Of a DNA stretch of 64,000 bases, positions 10,719 through 22,244 are shown piece after piece. Where the stretch lies: assembly GCA_015832175.1 (NCBI GenBank), contig WJXW01000009.1, positions 558,001-622,000 of the forward strand, read 5' to 3'. The notes below the pieces were generated by a model. That model was given only the letters and a program-made list of their open reading frames with translations. It made no database searches and was not told the DNA's origin. This DNA is from Paraphaeosphaeria minitans (taxonomy: Eukaryota > Ascomycota > Dothideomycetes > Pleosporales > Didymosphaeriaceae). Made by a program: the position numbers and the translations under genes. Each line of letters opens with the position of its first letter. Position 1 is the first letter of the stretch.

Positions 10719-12503
10719 TCAAGCCAATCCAAGCCGCTGCAGGATATTGGGCTGCTGAATGCCCAAGAACCTGCTCACAAACGCGGCAGCGTCCTTCACC
10801 TTCTTCGTCTTCTTCCCCCCAAGCTCCTCCCCATCGTGATGCACGAGGCCCTCCTCGTACTCCCGCATCGTCAACACGTGGTGAGAGAAGAACCTCACCG
10901 CGTTCTTGAACTCCCCAAAGTCGGCGTCGTCGGCCGCTCCCCCGCTGTTCTTGAGCACGGTGAAGGCTTTGGCGGCCTCGTGCAAAGGCCTGAAGACCTT
11001 GTGGAACTGGTTGCGGGCGGGGTAGTGGCCGCTCGGCATGCGCTGGAGCTGTAGGCGCAGCAGGACGGCGGTGCACTTCAGGTCCCGCGCGAGGGCGCCG
11101 TAGCGCTGGGCCAGGGACAGTGCGCAGCGCAGCGCGGCGGCTTCTTCGGCGGCGGAGGGAAGGCTGGCTGGCCGGAGGAAGGGCGCCTCCCACGCCATCA
11201 GCTGGTCTTCGGTCAGACCGAGCTTCTGGGGGGTGAGGGCGAGGATCTCGGAGAGTGGTGCCATCCAGTTCTGGTTGGCCATTTGGCCCTGGGCGGCGGC
11301 GGGAGCTGGGGCGGGAGCTGGAGCTGGAGCTGGAGCCGGAGCTGGAGCTGGAGCCGGAGCCGGAGTGGGAGCCGGAGCCGGAGCCGGAGACAGAACAGGC
11401 GCTGGCGCAGGAGTCTCCGGGGCGCGGTGGCCAGAGACAGCGGTGGCCAGAGACCTGGTGTGCCGCGGCGGCCTGGAGACGCCTGCGGGAGCGGGAGCGA
11501 GATTCGCCGGCAGAGGACTGGGTGCGGGTGCCGGTGCGGGCGAAGAGAAGACCATGGGCGCCGGCGGAGCGACGTTCACCACGGGGAGAGGCTGGGGGAG
11601 AGGCGCCGCGAAGTAGGCGGCGAGGACAGGGTGCGGTGGACGGAGGTGGTATTCGACTCCCGTCGAGGGTCTCCAGTTGCGGAACTTGAATAGCTCGTTC
11701 GTCTCACGGGGAGAGTCGAAGATGGGTCCAGAAGAGGGCGTCCATTTCGGGGCGACTGGTCTGGCCATCCCATCCGTAGATGCCTGCACACGGGCAAGGC
11801 CAGGATTGACTGCCGAAGCAGTGCTGTCATCCTGAGGAGGTTCAGCGACCTGACTCACCAACCTTTCCGTAGAAATCGTCACGCCGGCACGACCAGCGTC
11901 GGCTGCAGGGGCAGCGGCGGGAAGACACTGAGGTGGCTCGACAGGACCCACCCGTGGAGATGCGTCGGTTGCGAGATCTGTCGGAGCAGCAACCACGGGA
12001 GTGGAAGGGCGCTTCGTAGCAACCATCTCAGCAGTGACAAGCGTTGCTCCTTTGGGGGCAATCGGGACCCATTTCAAAATATGGCCATTCTGGAATACGG
12101 GTCGAAGACCGTCGCGGGCCATCTGTTCCACCGTGTGGTCGATGACGCTTGGGTAGCTCATGGTGAGCGAGGTGCCGCTGGAGAGGGGACGGGGACCTAG
12201 GTTGTACCCCGAAATCCTGGCCATGATCTTGATGTCGTGGTCGGTGATTGTCCCCTGGCGCGTCCAAGAGAACGAGAAACGGCGAACGGCGGCGGCGATT
12301 GCGCGGCGATCGCGGCGCGGGAGAGGTTTTTGCGGAGGAGGCGCCGGGACCGCGGTGAGCTTGGAGATGGCCGCATGAACGGCCTGGCAAAGGAAGACCA
12401 TTCCGAGAACGACGGCCATGAAGAGGCTCATCTTGACGAAATGGAGGACTTCGATGCCGAGCTCTGACAGCTCCAGAGCCAAGGGACCAAAGACGCCAGA
12501 CAT
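10719..12503 (-). CDS. Ala/Pro-rich, N-terminally membrane-anchored hypothetical protein
   Basis: A single 594-codon exon from an ATG at 12503. Residues about 25-48 (MSLFMAVVLGMVFLCQAVHA) form a membrane segment, followed by a basic stretch, so the bulk of the chain is likely on one side of a membrane. Residues about 60-130 look folded (RRFSFSWTRQGTITDHDIKIMARISGYN begins this part), and the middle is low-complexity with a long Ala-Pro dipeptide run around residues 365-400. The C-terminal 180 residues (from QNWMAPLSEILALTPQKLGL) are helical and charged. I do not recognise the family. The Ala-Pro run matches the GGAGCT/GGAGCC repeats at about 11310-11390 and makes open frames on the opposite strand, which I consider shadows. 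Confidence 0.7.
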   Translation of the reverse strand: MSGVFGPLALELSELGIEVLHFVKMSLFMAVVLGMVFLCQAVHAAISKLTAVPAPPPQKPLPRRDRRAIAAAVRRFSFSWTRQGTITDHDIKIMARISGYNLGPRPLSSGTSLTMSYPSVIDHTVEQMARDGLRPVFQNGHILKWVPIAPKGATLVTAEMVATKRPSTPVVAAPTDLATDASPRVGPVEPPQCLPAAAPAADAGRAGVTISTERLVSQVAEPPQDDSTASAVNPGLARVQASTDGMARPVAPKWTPSSGPIFDSPRETNELFKFRNWRPSTGVEYHLRPPHPVLAAYFAAPLPQPLPVVNVAPPAPMVFSSPAPAPAPSPLPANLAPAPAGVSRPPRHTRSLATAVSGHRAPETPAPAPVLSPAPAPAPTPAPAPAPAPAPAPAPAPAPAPAAAQGQMANQNWMAPLSEILALTPQKLGLTEDQLMAWEAPFLRPASLPSAAEEAAALRCALSLAQRYGALARDLKCTAVLLRLQLQRMPSGHYPARNQFHKVFRPLHEAAKAFTVLKNSGGAADDADFGEFKNAVRFFSHHVLTMREYEEGLVHHDGEELGGKKTKKVKDAAAFVSRFLGIQQPNILQRLGLA

Positions 12504-12945
12504 GGTGGCGAAGAGGAAAGAGGGTTTGCAAAAGTTCAGAGAGAGAGAGGGAGAGGAAGAGAGTGCTCACAAAAGCTGAAAGGGTGACAGAAGAGAGGCG
12601 TTCGCCAAAGAGTAGATATGCGAGGCTGGGGAGAAAAGGGCTTCGGGGACGTCGAGGTCGACTTTATATGTGCGGCAAACGCAAACGCCAAGAGCTTCTC
12701 TACTCGCTTAGAAAGCGTCACAATAACAGGTAACAATAGGAAACGAAGGGAGGTGAAGATGAGAGTGAGTGGGTGGGGCGCTGTTCACCGAGTGAACGCC
12801 AACGCAAGGCAGGCGCGACACTTTGCGAGACTGCGGGGTAACGGTGGTGAAGAACATCAACAACCTTGTATAGAAAGGAAAGGAGGAGATACAGTAAACA
12901 GACGATCGAAAAGGACATTGAGGCTGCCCGACACCAAAAAAGGGT
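12504..12945. other. Intergenic between two minus-strand genes
   Basis: About 440 bp holding the promoter side of the Ala/Pro-rich gene. It has purine-rich AGAGAG stretches at 12540-12565. No RNA gene or other element recognised. Confidence 0.4.
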
Positions 12946-15900
12946 CTATTTATCGGTCTTCGTAAAGACCCGATGTCTAGCTAAGAGTTGGGATATCATG
13001 AAATGGGAGACGTCTTCATCAGCCCAGTAAGAAAGATGGCTAGCAATGCTAGCGAGCAACGAAATGTCGAAGGCCTGGACGAGTCAGCATAATATACCGA
13101 GGAGTGATGTGGAGCCAAGCAGTCGGGGACTGCAATACTTACGCCTTCTTGAATGCTGTAGTCAACTCTGCCGTTTGCGTTCAGGGCCCGCACCTTGCCC
13201 TCCTCTTTCCTGAGTTTCCTGCTTCGTTCCTCTAGCTCCTGCCATTCGAGGTCCTTCTCTATACTTTCATTGGTATCCTCCTCCCGGCTCTTCCTTCGTT
13301 TCTGGAACCCAGCATACAGCGTCTCAATTTCCGAGTCGATTAAGGTGGGAGGATGCTCGCCATCGTCGCCAGGCGCTATGGGCTCCTCACCCAGCCTGCG
13401 CTTCCGCTCTTCTAACATGAGAGCCCGAGCTGGATCTTCGACATTGGATGCATTGTTTCCGAGATTCCCAGCACTCTGTCCGACGGACAACGGGCGCGAT
13501 GTGCGTTGGCCATGCAGGTCGTTGCTCATCTTTGAAGCGTCAGAGCCCGTAATTCCGAGACTGCGGTTAAGCAAGCCACTAGCTATGCCGGTGCTGACTG
13601 ATGTCCAGAAGTTCGTTACTCCCTGACCTAAGCTTTGCCCAATGTTAGTCAGGCCTTGTGCAGATGGCCCACCAAAGAGGCCTCGCTTCGTGTAGGGCAA
13701 TGGTTGGGCCTTGAGGGAAGACATGGCAGGCGAGATCAGAGGTTCGAGCCGGTAGCTGATGGGGTCTGTTGGATGGAAGATATTGAACAGTTGCTTGCAA
13801 AGAGGGGATGAGATGATGAAGTCGTTGACGCGGTTATGGTTGGAGCTAGCTGAGAAAGGGTCATCAAGTGGACTGGCCGGCGTCTCCGGCGTAACGTAGG
13901 AGGCGGATGGCCGGGCAGCAATGGTACGTCCCTTGAGCATTTGAAATAACCCAATGGGCGAACCAAGCGCATAAAAATCCTCCACTTCAAAGTCCAGCTT
14001 TTTGCCTTCTTCGGTCGCACGCCGTGCCTTGCTCGACATGGATGGTTTGGACCTGGCATCTTTCTGCTGGCAAAGGATATCAAACATGATGGCGGACCCT
14101 AGGGAGTGGCCAACAAGACTGATCTTGCCGTTGAACGACGGGTTACGTTCCTTGAACAATCGGTAGATGCGGTTCAGCTCCTTCACAACGATGCGAGTTA
14201 TGTGACCTTTGTATGCGGGGCTCTGATAGAGGAGAATGTCAAGTGCCAGATCTGTCAGTAGGTTGCGCACCGCCGGTACACCTTCGACGGTGATATCTTC
14301 CAGGTTCGGATATTCGTGGTCATCGACATCAAGATCGCCTAGGTCATGCTCCTTGCGGTTGTGCTTTAAACTTTGCTGGGGAAAATCGAGTAGATGGCGC
14401 CAACATATGGGGAGCACTTGAACGCGACTGTTCTTTGCCTCCTTGTCTACGTCCGAGTTCAGTGCTTGCAGGTCTGGCGAGTTTGAATACACAGCTTTCA
14501 GAGACTTGCGAAGCGAGTTGACATCATGAACAAAGTTGACGCTTTCCATGCGTATTCCCAGCCGCTGCCCAATCCCGTGAGTGACGAGGAGCAAGTGCTC
14601 GATCTCGCGACCCTGTTCGCCCTTGTTATGGTCTTTGTAGTCCTCTCGCATCTCCTCCTCTTCTCGTTTTCGGACTGCTTCTTCTTGGCGCTCCGAGCTA
14701 TCGGTCTGAGTGGATATGATGAGTGACGAGATCTGGCGTTCGAGATTCTTTCTTCGGGTTTCCCCTGGCGATGCCTCCCGTCCGAGTTCCTCGCCTTCGC
14801 TTTCCATGTCCGAAACCGTCTCAGACCCAGACGCGGCGCGCTGCCTTTCGTGATCAGATCCATATGCAAGAGACGGAGTGACTGGTCGCTCCGTAGCCTT
14901 CTTGTTCGCGCCTTCCTTGGAAGGCTTCTCTTCTTTCTTTTTTGCCGAATCAACGTAGCCACGAACGTATTTCTGACCGGCGAAGTGGGCGGCGCCTGCG
15001 AATCTTTGGTACAAGGTACTTCCCATACGTGACCACATGTCATCGGTGAGTATGTATGCAGTCACATCATCTTGATAGGTAACTACAGAGTTCATGTGGG
15101 ATCCAAATAGACGGTAGGTTCTGGAGCTCTCGTCCGGAGGCGTTGCACTGTTGGTCGACGTTTTAGACTGAGCGGAATCGGTGCCAGCTTCAGCCTTGAG
15201 GTTGTCGAAGGATGCCTTTGGGGTCACAGGGTTCGATGTAGAGTCTCGGTGATTCAGTCTGCCAAGCTCTTTCCTGTAGTCGTCGTCGACCTTCATGTTC
15301 AGCGAGATGGGGCGTGTGCGTGGCTGCGATTCGGAGCGCTTCTCTGCCGGCTTGGTGAGTCTCCACGGCTTAACTTTGAGATAGCCCTCCTCCAGCTGCG
15401 TCGCGAGGTTCTCGTCGCAGGGCTCGCCATCCGGTGTGAACCACGTGCCTCGCTTCACATCGTACACGGGCCCAAGCCAATATGCAGGGGAGAGCTCTCG
15501 CGTTTCAATCTCAACATCAAAGAGATAATCCTCGTTGACGGGGACTGTTGTGCTGGTTTCGGGTTCCTTGCCCAGACCAGAGGCAGGTCCAGATGGGCTG
15601 AGGATGCCTCGGCGAGTCTCAGCAGCGTCTGCCTCGGCGGCCGTCTTTTGAAAGGCATTTTCGATGGATCGTGAGTCGTCAAAGGAGAAAGGGATCCACT
15701 TCCTGGGCCGTGGCACGGGCTGCTTCTCCGGTACGAGGGCGCTTGATGCGAAGGGCTTGCGTTTTGGGACCTGGCACCATGTAAGGAACACAATGTGTTA
15801 ACCTGAGAGCACGGCTACTCACATCTACGGAATGATACCACCTGACAGCCAGCGGCGGACAGTCGTCTGGGTATCGGTTGAGGCCGAGCCTGTGCCGCCT

Positions 15901-16149
15901 ATTCACCGTGTGGTCCCCGCCCCGTTGCGGGCCTGCACCATCCGCAGCAGCGTTTTCCTTTTCCTTTTCCGTGTCCTTTTCCTTGTCCTTGTCCCCGTGC
16001 TTGGGCTTGTCCTTGTCCTTGTCTTCGCCTGGCTTCTTGGGTGTATGTGGCGTGGCCGGTGGTTTGGGTGTCCCACTGCGCGAACCCCACGGCGAGAGGG
16101 CATTGATGCCGACCGACAGAAAGCCAGGCTTCGTCTCCGGGGCGGACAT
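12946..16149 (-). CDS. DDHD-domain phospholipase (PA-PLA1 family)
   Basis: This family comprises intracellular phospholipase A1 enzymes acting on phosphatidic acid and related lipids (the group of mammalian DDHD1/DDHD2 and yeast Ddl1). Exons 16149-15823, 15770-13143 and 13074-12946 close in frame to 1027 residues; introns are 52 and 68 bp. The N-terminus is a Lys/Asp/Glu-rich linker, followed by a WWE-like region (YWLGPVYDVKRGTWF). The lipase core has VTHGIGQRLG, and the nucleophile elbow GHSLGS puts the Ser near residue 665. The DDHD region contains DFYALGSPIGLFQML and FHPTDPISYRLEPL and closes with ASHLSYWADEDVSHFM, encoded by the last exon. Ignoring the final intron would give a false tail ending KTSPIS. 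The start at 16149 (MSAPETKPGF) is the first Met before the conserved part. Confidence 0.9.
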
Positions 16150-16504
16150 TCTGTCATGTGGAGGCCTACTGCCGCCTCCTAGCACCAGGCTGAGCCAGCT
16201 CTTGTGCCTATATTGCGCTGTGGTTTTGACGTGTCTCGGGGTGAGGAGCCTTGGTCTGCGGGCGCGCTGGCCGAGCTCGAAGGTGCGTCGATAGGCCAAC
16301 GTGGGGGGGCTGGGGATATTGAGCGAGGTTGACGAGGGATAGAGCAACTCGGTGAGGGCAGCAGCACGACAGCACAGTATTGACAGCACGTGTTCGGGTC
16401 TTTGCAGCGTGTTATCAATGCGCACCCAGCTGCACACGGCGGCTGTCGTCAGTCGTCAGTAGTCACTCCACTCGTCGCCAAGCCCAAATACACCCTAGCA
16501 GGGG

Positions 16505-16529
16505 GCGGGGCGGGGCGGGCGGGGCGGAG
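16505..16529 (+). promoter_or_regulatory. Cluster of CreA-type (SYGGRG) sites
   Basis: Four overlapping matches to the CreA carbon-repressor consensus SYGGRG occur at 16505, 16510, 16519 and 16524 in a G-rich run. It sits about 120 bp before the ATG of the Zn2Cys6 regulator and in the shared upstream region with the divergently transcribed phospholipase. The motif match is seen; repression is inferred. Confidence 0.4.
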
Positions 16530-16646
16530 TCTTTCCCCGTCCACCAGCAACATGCACTTGATTCTCATGCCTGCCGCGACCGACTGACTCCACATGGAAA
16601 GCACCCGCAAATGTCCTCTGATGCCCACTACTCGCTCTACTGAAAC

Positions 16647-19600
16647 ATGATGCAGGCTCTCAACCCAATAGCATGCGAGCATTGCCGCTCCAAAAAATGC
16701 AAATGTGACCGGAAACTGTTCGCCACGCACCACCATTCCACAACGCCCAAAGCTAATGTTCCCCAGCCCTATTTGTTCCCAATGCCGAGCACTGTCTCTG
16801 GCTTGCCGCTACGCCGAGGGTGGAAAAAGAGGGATTCCCGTAGCTTACATCAACAGCTTGGAAGATAGGCTCGCCGAGACCGAGGCCGCCCTATATTCAG
16901 CTCTGGCAACAATCAATTCCGTGAAAAACGACACCGCTGCCTTTCACCGACTGCTTCCGGACGTATCGGGTCCGGTTGCTCGCCGCTCCAAGATTGAGAT
17001 GCAGGATGAATGGAAGCGTCTACCCTTAGGCTCTGGGGAGCAGCTGTGTGTCTGGTTCGAGGAGAAGTCACAATCCGAACACCAGCTACAGCGTACGCCT
17101 TCTTCCATGAATGAACATCCTCCAGCCATTCAAAGCGAGGAGCTTGCACGTAGCGATGCTGCTGATGCTGTTCACAATTGTCTGGAGCCTACACATGTAG
17201 TCGCGGAAGACGCCGTAAGCTCTCACACACCGACGAATGCACATCTGCCTACGCAATTCCATGACCCGGCTCAATGGAGAAACTATTTTTGACACCCGAG
17301 ACGATTGCGTCCCTTGGTTAAGCAAATGGCAGCCAACCCTGTGGACTGACGCTAGTCATGCACGGATGCGCTAGGTAGGTACCTAGGTATCGATATCTCC
17401 GAGAACCGAGTCACCTGGGTTTGCGGGGATTTGATCCTCCATCTGAGCCGTCATCTGCATACGATCTAACTCGCAAGACAGCACAGTGCGCAAAGCATCT
17501 CGCGTGGCATGGAAACATATGACAGGGATGCGGACCCAGCTACAGAGGGTGACGAGCGGCCGTTCAAGAGGAGGAGGAGGAGCACTGCGACAACTTTGCA
17601 TCCACCTCGCGAAGTTGGACTGATGCGCAGTATTCCTGGTGACAAGATATCGAGCTTTGTTGGTAGTGCTAGTGGCGTCTACTTCATTCGTTCCGTTTAC
17701 AGTGCTTTTCGTTCAGACCTCAACTCTACAGCTCCCGTTCCATCTCCGGAGGTTCCCGGAGAGGATGACAATCTACCTTCCGCATCCCCAAACATGTCCA
17801 AGCGGATATGGCGAGGCAACGAAGTGGCTCCTCATGCATCGTCAACCATCACTTTCCAGAAGCTAGTTGATTGGAGTCAGACCTACTTCGCAAACTGGCA
17901 TCCAGCTTACCCGTTCCTCCATGCCCCGGCTGTCCTGAGTTTCTTTGAGACCCTATCACAGGGGCACGACGCAAGAGGGTCCGCAACTTCAGATTCCGAA
18001 TTCATCATTCTGAGGGCCATAATGTCTATATCGCTTGCGGATCGACGCCAAAACCCGTCCGACAACGAAGAACCATATCCAGCGGAGCTTGTTTTCCAGT
18101 CTTATGAGGAGGCAAGCAACAGCGTCCAGCGCGCGTTTTCGCAGCCAGTCTCCATGCAATCCCTCCAGGCTGCTCTGAGTGTGCAGTTGTTCCTTGTTTC
18201 AATGCTTCGATTCAACGCCGCTTCCCGCCTTGGAGGGCTCATCATCCGCATGGCCCTTCAGATGGGCCTTCATCGTTGCCCACAACGGTATCCCTCTTTT
18301 TCTCCCACTCAAAGAGCGCTTCGACATCGTGTATTTTTCTCCCTGTATTGTATCGATCGATTTATATGCCAGTCGACTGGTCTTCCACTCAGCCTTCGTG
18401 ATGACGACATTGATGGTGAGCAGGTCCCTACTCGAGAGAAGACTGCGTATGTACTGTACTGATGAAACCTTCGATTCTAGTCTGCTATCCAAGTCTCGAG
18501 CGGCATGCCGATGGACAAGCTCCTTCAGGTACAATATGGCCCACTGCGTGAGACGCCCATCTGACACCAAATAGATAGCCGGTTGCGACTATTGGAGTTC
18601 CTGTCACGACATTGCCACATTCGAGGAGACATCATGGAGTTCAAACATAAGAGTATCCAGCATGCAAAACGGGAGACAGACCAAGCCATGGTCATCACCT
18701 CAAAGCTCGTAAAGCTCGCAAACGACGTTGATGAGTTCATCGACTTCGATGAGAATCATCCCCCGACACTGTCACCGTTTCACAACACACTCTTGAAGAT
18801 ACTTTACCATGAGTCGGTGATATCCTTGAACCGCCCTATCATTGCTTCCAACAGTAGCGGCTCGACGTATGAGGCAGCTTTGCAACAGTGCATTGGATCG
18901 GCGCGAGCGATCGTTACATCGTTACACGACGCTATCACATCTACTCCTCATGACGAGCAGGCTTCGTTCAACTTACTTTGGCCTTCCTTTACCTGGTAAT
19001 ACACGAATGCACCATTCAGGTCTATGGTACTCACTATATCTACTACAGGGCAGTATGGATGAGCACCTTCATCTTGTTTCACGCGGCCTACACTAAACAC
19101 GTTTCCACAGCCATGGTTTCAAGGTCCGTTAATGTTTCATTAAACATAGTTCATCCTGCTCACATATTGGTGTACAGATTGGCAGATAAAAGCCTCAGGG
19201 TACTGGAACACCTAGCGCGTAGAGGAAGTGTCTGGCCCGAGGCCTGTGGCGCAGCCATAAAAGACCTACAGACCCAGTTGACGCGCAATACAAGCAAGAA
19301 AATAAGGGAAAGCGGGGTAACCAAGCCCGGGGGTTCAATGCCGTCTCCATGTGACAAGACTACGTCGGCCGCGTCGCCCCATGTGATTGCGCATACCCCA
19401 AGCCAGACCACGACACCCATCTTGTCAGAGCCTGCCCAGGAACGCATCTTTATAGATGCCACGCCCGCCCATCTCCCGGGTACTCGAGTTACTGCTACGG
19501 GGCGTATGCCGAGGGAGTCGTACGATCTCGACAACATGTCGGTGCCAGCGGACACCGGTCCGTACGTGCAGACGAGGGACAGCAATCCTATGGTACCTTT

Positions 19601-19745
19601 GGGTGACTTTTCACAAAACGGTCTAACACTGGATCAATCTTTCCAATTCTCAAGCAACGATAACCACGATCCATTTGCCGGCTTTGACATCCCTTTCTGG
19701 CTAGGTCAGGATCAGTACGCTGGGATGATCAATGAATGGTCTTGA
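16647..19745 (+). CDS. Zn2Cys6 transcription factor with fungal-specific middle domain
   Basis: Seven exons (16647-16717, 16767-17214, 17482-18415, 18481-18528, 18575-18995, 19049-19123, 19178-19745) close to 854 residues. The zinc cluster is complete only after the first splice: Cys 10, 13, 20, 27, 30 and 37 with the usual spacing, then a linker and coiled coil (AYINSLEDRLAETEAAL). The fungal_trans domain runs from about residue 270 (FANWHPAYPFLHAPAVLSFF) through LGGLIIRMALQMGLHR and CIDRFICQSTGLPLSLRDDDID to VCYPSLERH. The C-terminus is Ser/Pro/Thr-rich. Intron 2 (267 bp, GTAAGC, branch CTAAC, GACAG) is long for this locus but phase-consistent. Position next to the transporter, kinase and dehydrogenase genes suggests it regulates them; its ligand is unknown. 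Confidence 0.85.
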
Positions 19746-19924
19746 ACGGAATGGTCGCGAGAAGATATGTCAGTTGCGCCAAGTAAAACGTATCAATTGT
19801 AGCTTATGGGCATAATAGATGAGCATCATGAAAACTGCCCAGTTTGACGCTGCCCGTTTCCGACAGCCTATCCTGTTCCAAACCCGATCCAACACTGTAT
19901 TTATGGGGTGTCGGCCGCAAGATT

Positions 19925-21618
19925 TTAATATGCGTAATATACATGCTCCTCCGGTGATTCTTGCCTCAGCTTTCTGTTCGTCATTTGGAGCCAGACTCTC
20001 ATCGCCCAAGCGCAAGCGATCGTCATGAAGGCAAATGCAGCGTTGCTCGCCATCGCGGTCAAGTATTTTGGTCCGTCGCTCTTGGCTGCGTTGCGTCAGT
20101 ACAGTCTCAGTAGGTATACCAATGGGGGAGACTTACGATAGAGGTACGCCGTGTAGATATAACTCGCGTTCGCAACCATATTGACAATCGACAACGATAC
20201 GGCCTTTTTCTCCGCTGTCTGTCCTAGTGTCGCCGACACCCACCCCAGAACCACCGAGTTGACCGCATACGCGCCTGAAGCAAACAAAAAGCAGGAAACA
20301 TATCTTGCGGCAACGTTCATCGTAACACACGATATGATGAAGCCGACAAGCGCAGTACCCATACACACAGTGATATGCCAGGTCCTCTCGTTGAACCTGC
20401 CCGAAGTCAAGCCAATGATGATGCCGAAAAGTCCAGACACCAGGTATGGAGGGCAAGTAAGCACGAGCGTAATCGTGCGGTCGAAGCCAAGACTGCCCAC
20501 AACTGTGGGGAAGAAGTTGTTGAAGCTGCAGGCTGAGAGGTGCATGTTCTGCATGAGGCAGAAGAGGTATAGACGAGGATCGCGGATGGCTTGTGCAAAT
20601 CCGGCGCGTGCGCCTTTGGAGGCTTCGATGCCCACTGTGTCGCGGACTATGCGATCGTGCGCCAATTGTCTCTCTTCCGGCGTGAGCCAGCGGGTGGTCA
20701 GGGGGAAATCGGGAAGCATCCACATGCCAACGATAGCGACGGTGAATGTTACGATGCCTGCAAGGGTTGTTAGCATCCTTGATATACGGCTGGACAGGCA
20801 TCTCTACGACGAACCTTCAATGATGAAAAGCCATTTCCATCCCGCAATGCCATGAACGCCGCCCAGCGAGGCGTATGTCGCTTCGGCGATCAAACCAGAG
20901 AACGAGGTAGCGAAAATGTTGCCTGAATACAGAATGCTCAATCGCGTTGCAATCTCTTTACGGGTGTAGAAGAGCGAGAGCAGGTAGATGGCTCCAGGAT
21001 CTAGGACCAGTCAGCACCTCGTCCGGCCGTCTGCGCTGCATCACTCACAGTATGGTGCCTCCACCACGCCCAAGAAGAAGCGCACCAGCACCAGCCCCGT
21101 ATAGTTGTGCGTCAGCGCCGTGCAAGCCGACACCACAGCCCAGGCCATCATGCACGAGCACATGAAGATCGAGGGCCGGACCTTTTGCGAGGACATGAGC
21201 ATGTTGGACGGGACCTGCATCAGCAGATACCCGACGAACAGGATGCTGATGGCGGTGTTGTACTGGCTTCCCACCAGTCCCAGGTCCTTCTCGAGGTTGT
21301 CAAGACGCGCCTGAGTGATCGCGTTGCGGTCGAGGTAATTCTGAGTCCGACTGTCAGCCGCCATTGTGTCTACAAGGGCCCCCTTATGCTCTGTAGACGC
21401 GAAGGTGTACTTACGAGGAAATACATCGACCAGAGGATAGTCATGATGCGAATGTCCAGCTTGCGCACAAGCTTGATCTCCTCGGCGCTGGTCTTCTTCA
21501 CAGCACCGGAGTAGTCGCCTCCTCTCTCGATCTGCTTCTCATCGAAAGGCGCATCTTCGAGTTGAACCTCCGCCGGCTTCTCGCTCTCGATCTCCTTGTT
21601 TGCGGCGTGAGGAGGCAT
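19925..21618 (-). CDS. MFS transporter, anion:cation symporter (Tna1/Dal5/TtuB-like) family
   Basis: The family carries organic anions such as allantoate, nicotinate and tartrate with protons across the plasma membrane. Exons 21618-21415, 21340-21049, 21000-20815, 20757-20137 and 20085-19925 close to 487 residues. A cytosolic N-terminus of about 55 residues precedes TM1 (ILWSMYFLNYLDRNAI, split by intron 1). Family marks are QYNTAISILFVGYLLMQVPSN in TM2, TGLVLVRFFLGVVEAPYPGA, and YTRKEIATRLSILYSGN. The central loop carries LPDFPLTTRWLTPEERQLA, and the second half has NNFFPTVVGSLGFDRTITL and NSVVLGWVSATLGQTAEKKA. Twelve membrane helices are expected. It lies tail-to-tail with the Zn2Cys6 gene (180 bp apart) and upstream-linked to the glycerate kinase. 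Substrate is inferred from neighbours, not from sequence. Confidence 0.88.
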
Positions 21619-21794
21619 TTTGGGTACTCAAAAGAAGAAACAGGAATGTGTTGAAAACGTCGATCGATAGCGACAATCGATAGGTAGGTAGCGACAAGGC
21701 AGGACAGTGCTCAGTCCAGAATGCTCTGAACCACAACGTTGCATCTATTTAAACACCCTGCAACCTTTATAGGGACTTGATCACAAGCTTTCTC

Positions 21795-21822
21795 CCCATG
21801 GGGTTCCGGGCCCATGGGGTTC
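21795..21822. promoter_or_regulatory. Paired CCCATGGGGTTC repeats upstream of the transporter
   Basis: Two identical 12-bp copies start at 21795 and 21811, 16 bp apart, each holding the palindrome CCCATGGG. They lie about 180 bp before the transporter start and may bind a dimeric regulator. Function inferred only from repetition and position. Confidence 0.3.
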
Positions 21823-22244
21823 AGCTAGTCGTTGATGCCAAGAGGGTGAGGGTTGTGGGGCGGAGATTGAATGTGCGACTCGCAATGCAGGCTCCGGTGA
21901 CGGTGCAGGCTCATAGTACAACCGAATGATTCAGTAGAGGGTAAAGTCAACGGTATCTGGGGTCTCCATGCGGGGGAATAGCTCGGAATATTCTCAACGA
22001 AGCGGAAGCCTGACGTGCCGATGTACGATATTCACGACTGAGTTTACCCACTTCGTTTGAACAGTGCCATGCGGATCGATGTATACCCTATCTAAGCATT
22101 TGCTTCCAGTACTAACTGGTCAATATATTGCTCCACTGGGGGCGCAGGGGCTATGCGGCATGAGGAGCATGCACGCTTCCATTCAAAAATCCATTAACCA
22201 CAATACTATTGAATCCGTATGCATGATGCATCCAGTGTCCACCC

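Noticed and set aside
11233..11693. Plus-strand frames rich in Gly-Ala, Glu-Leu or Ser-Trp opposite the Ala/Pro gene
   Set aside because: Antisense shadows of the GC-rich Ala-Pro codon repeat; the minus-strand frame has a coherent protein with a membrane segment and folded ends.
17292..17509. Possible separate gene starting at 17509 with the fungal_trans domain
   Set aside because: A phase-0 intron (17215-17481, GTAAGC, CTAAC, GACAG) joins it to the zinc-cluster exons, giving one normal-length regulator.
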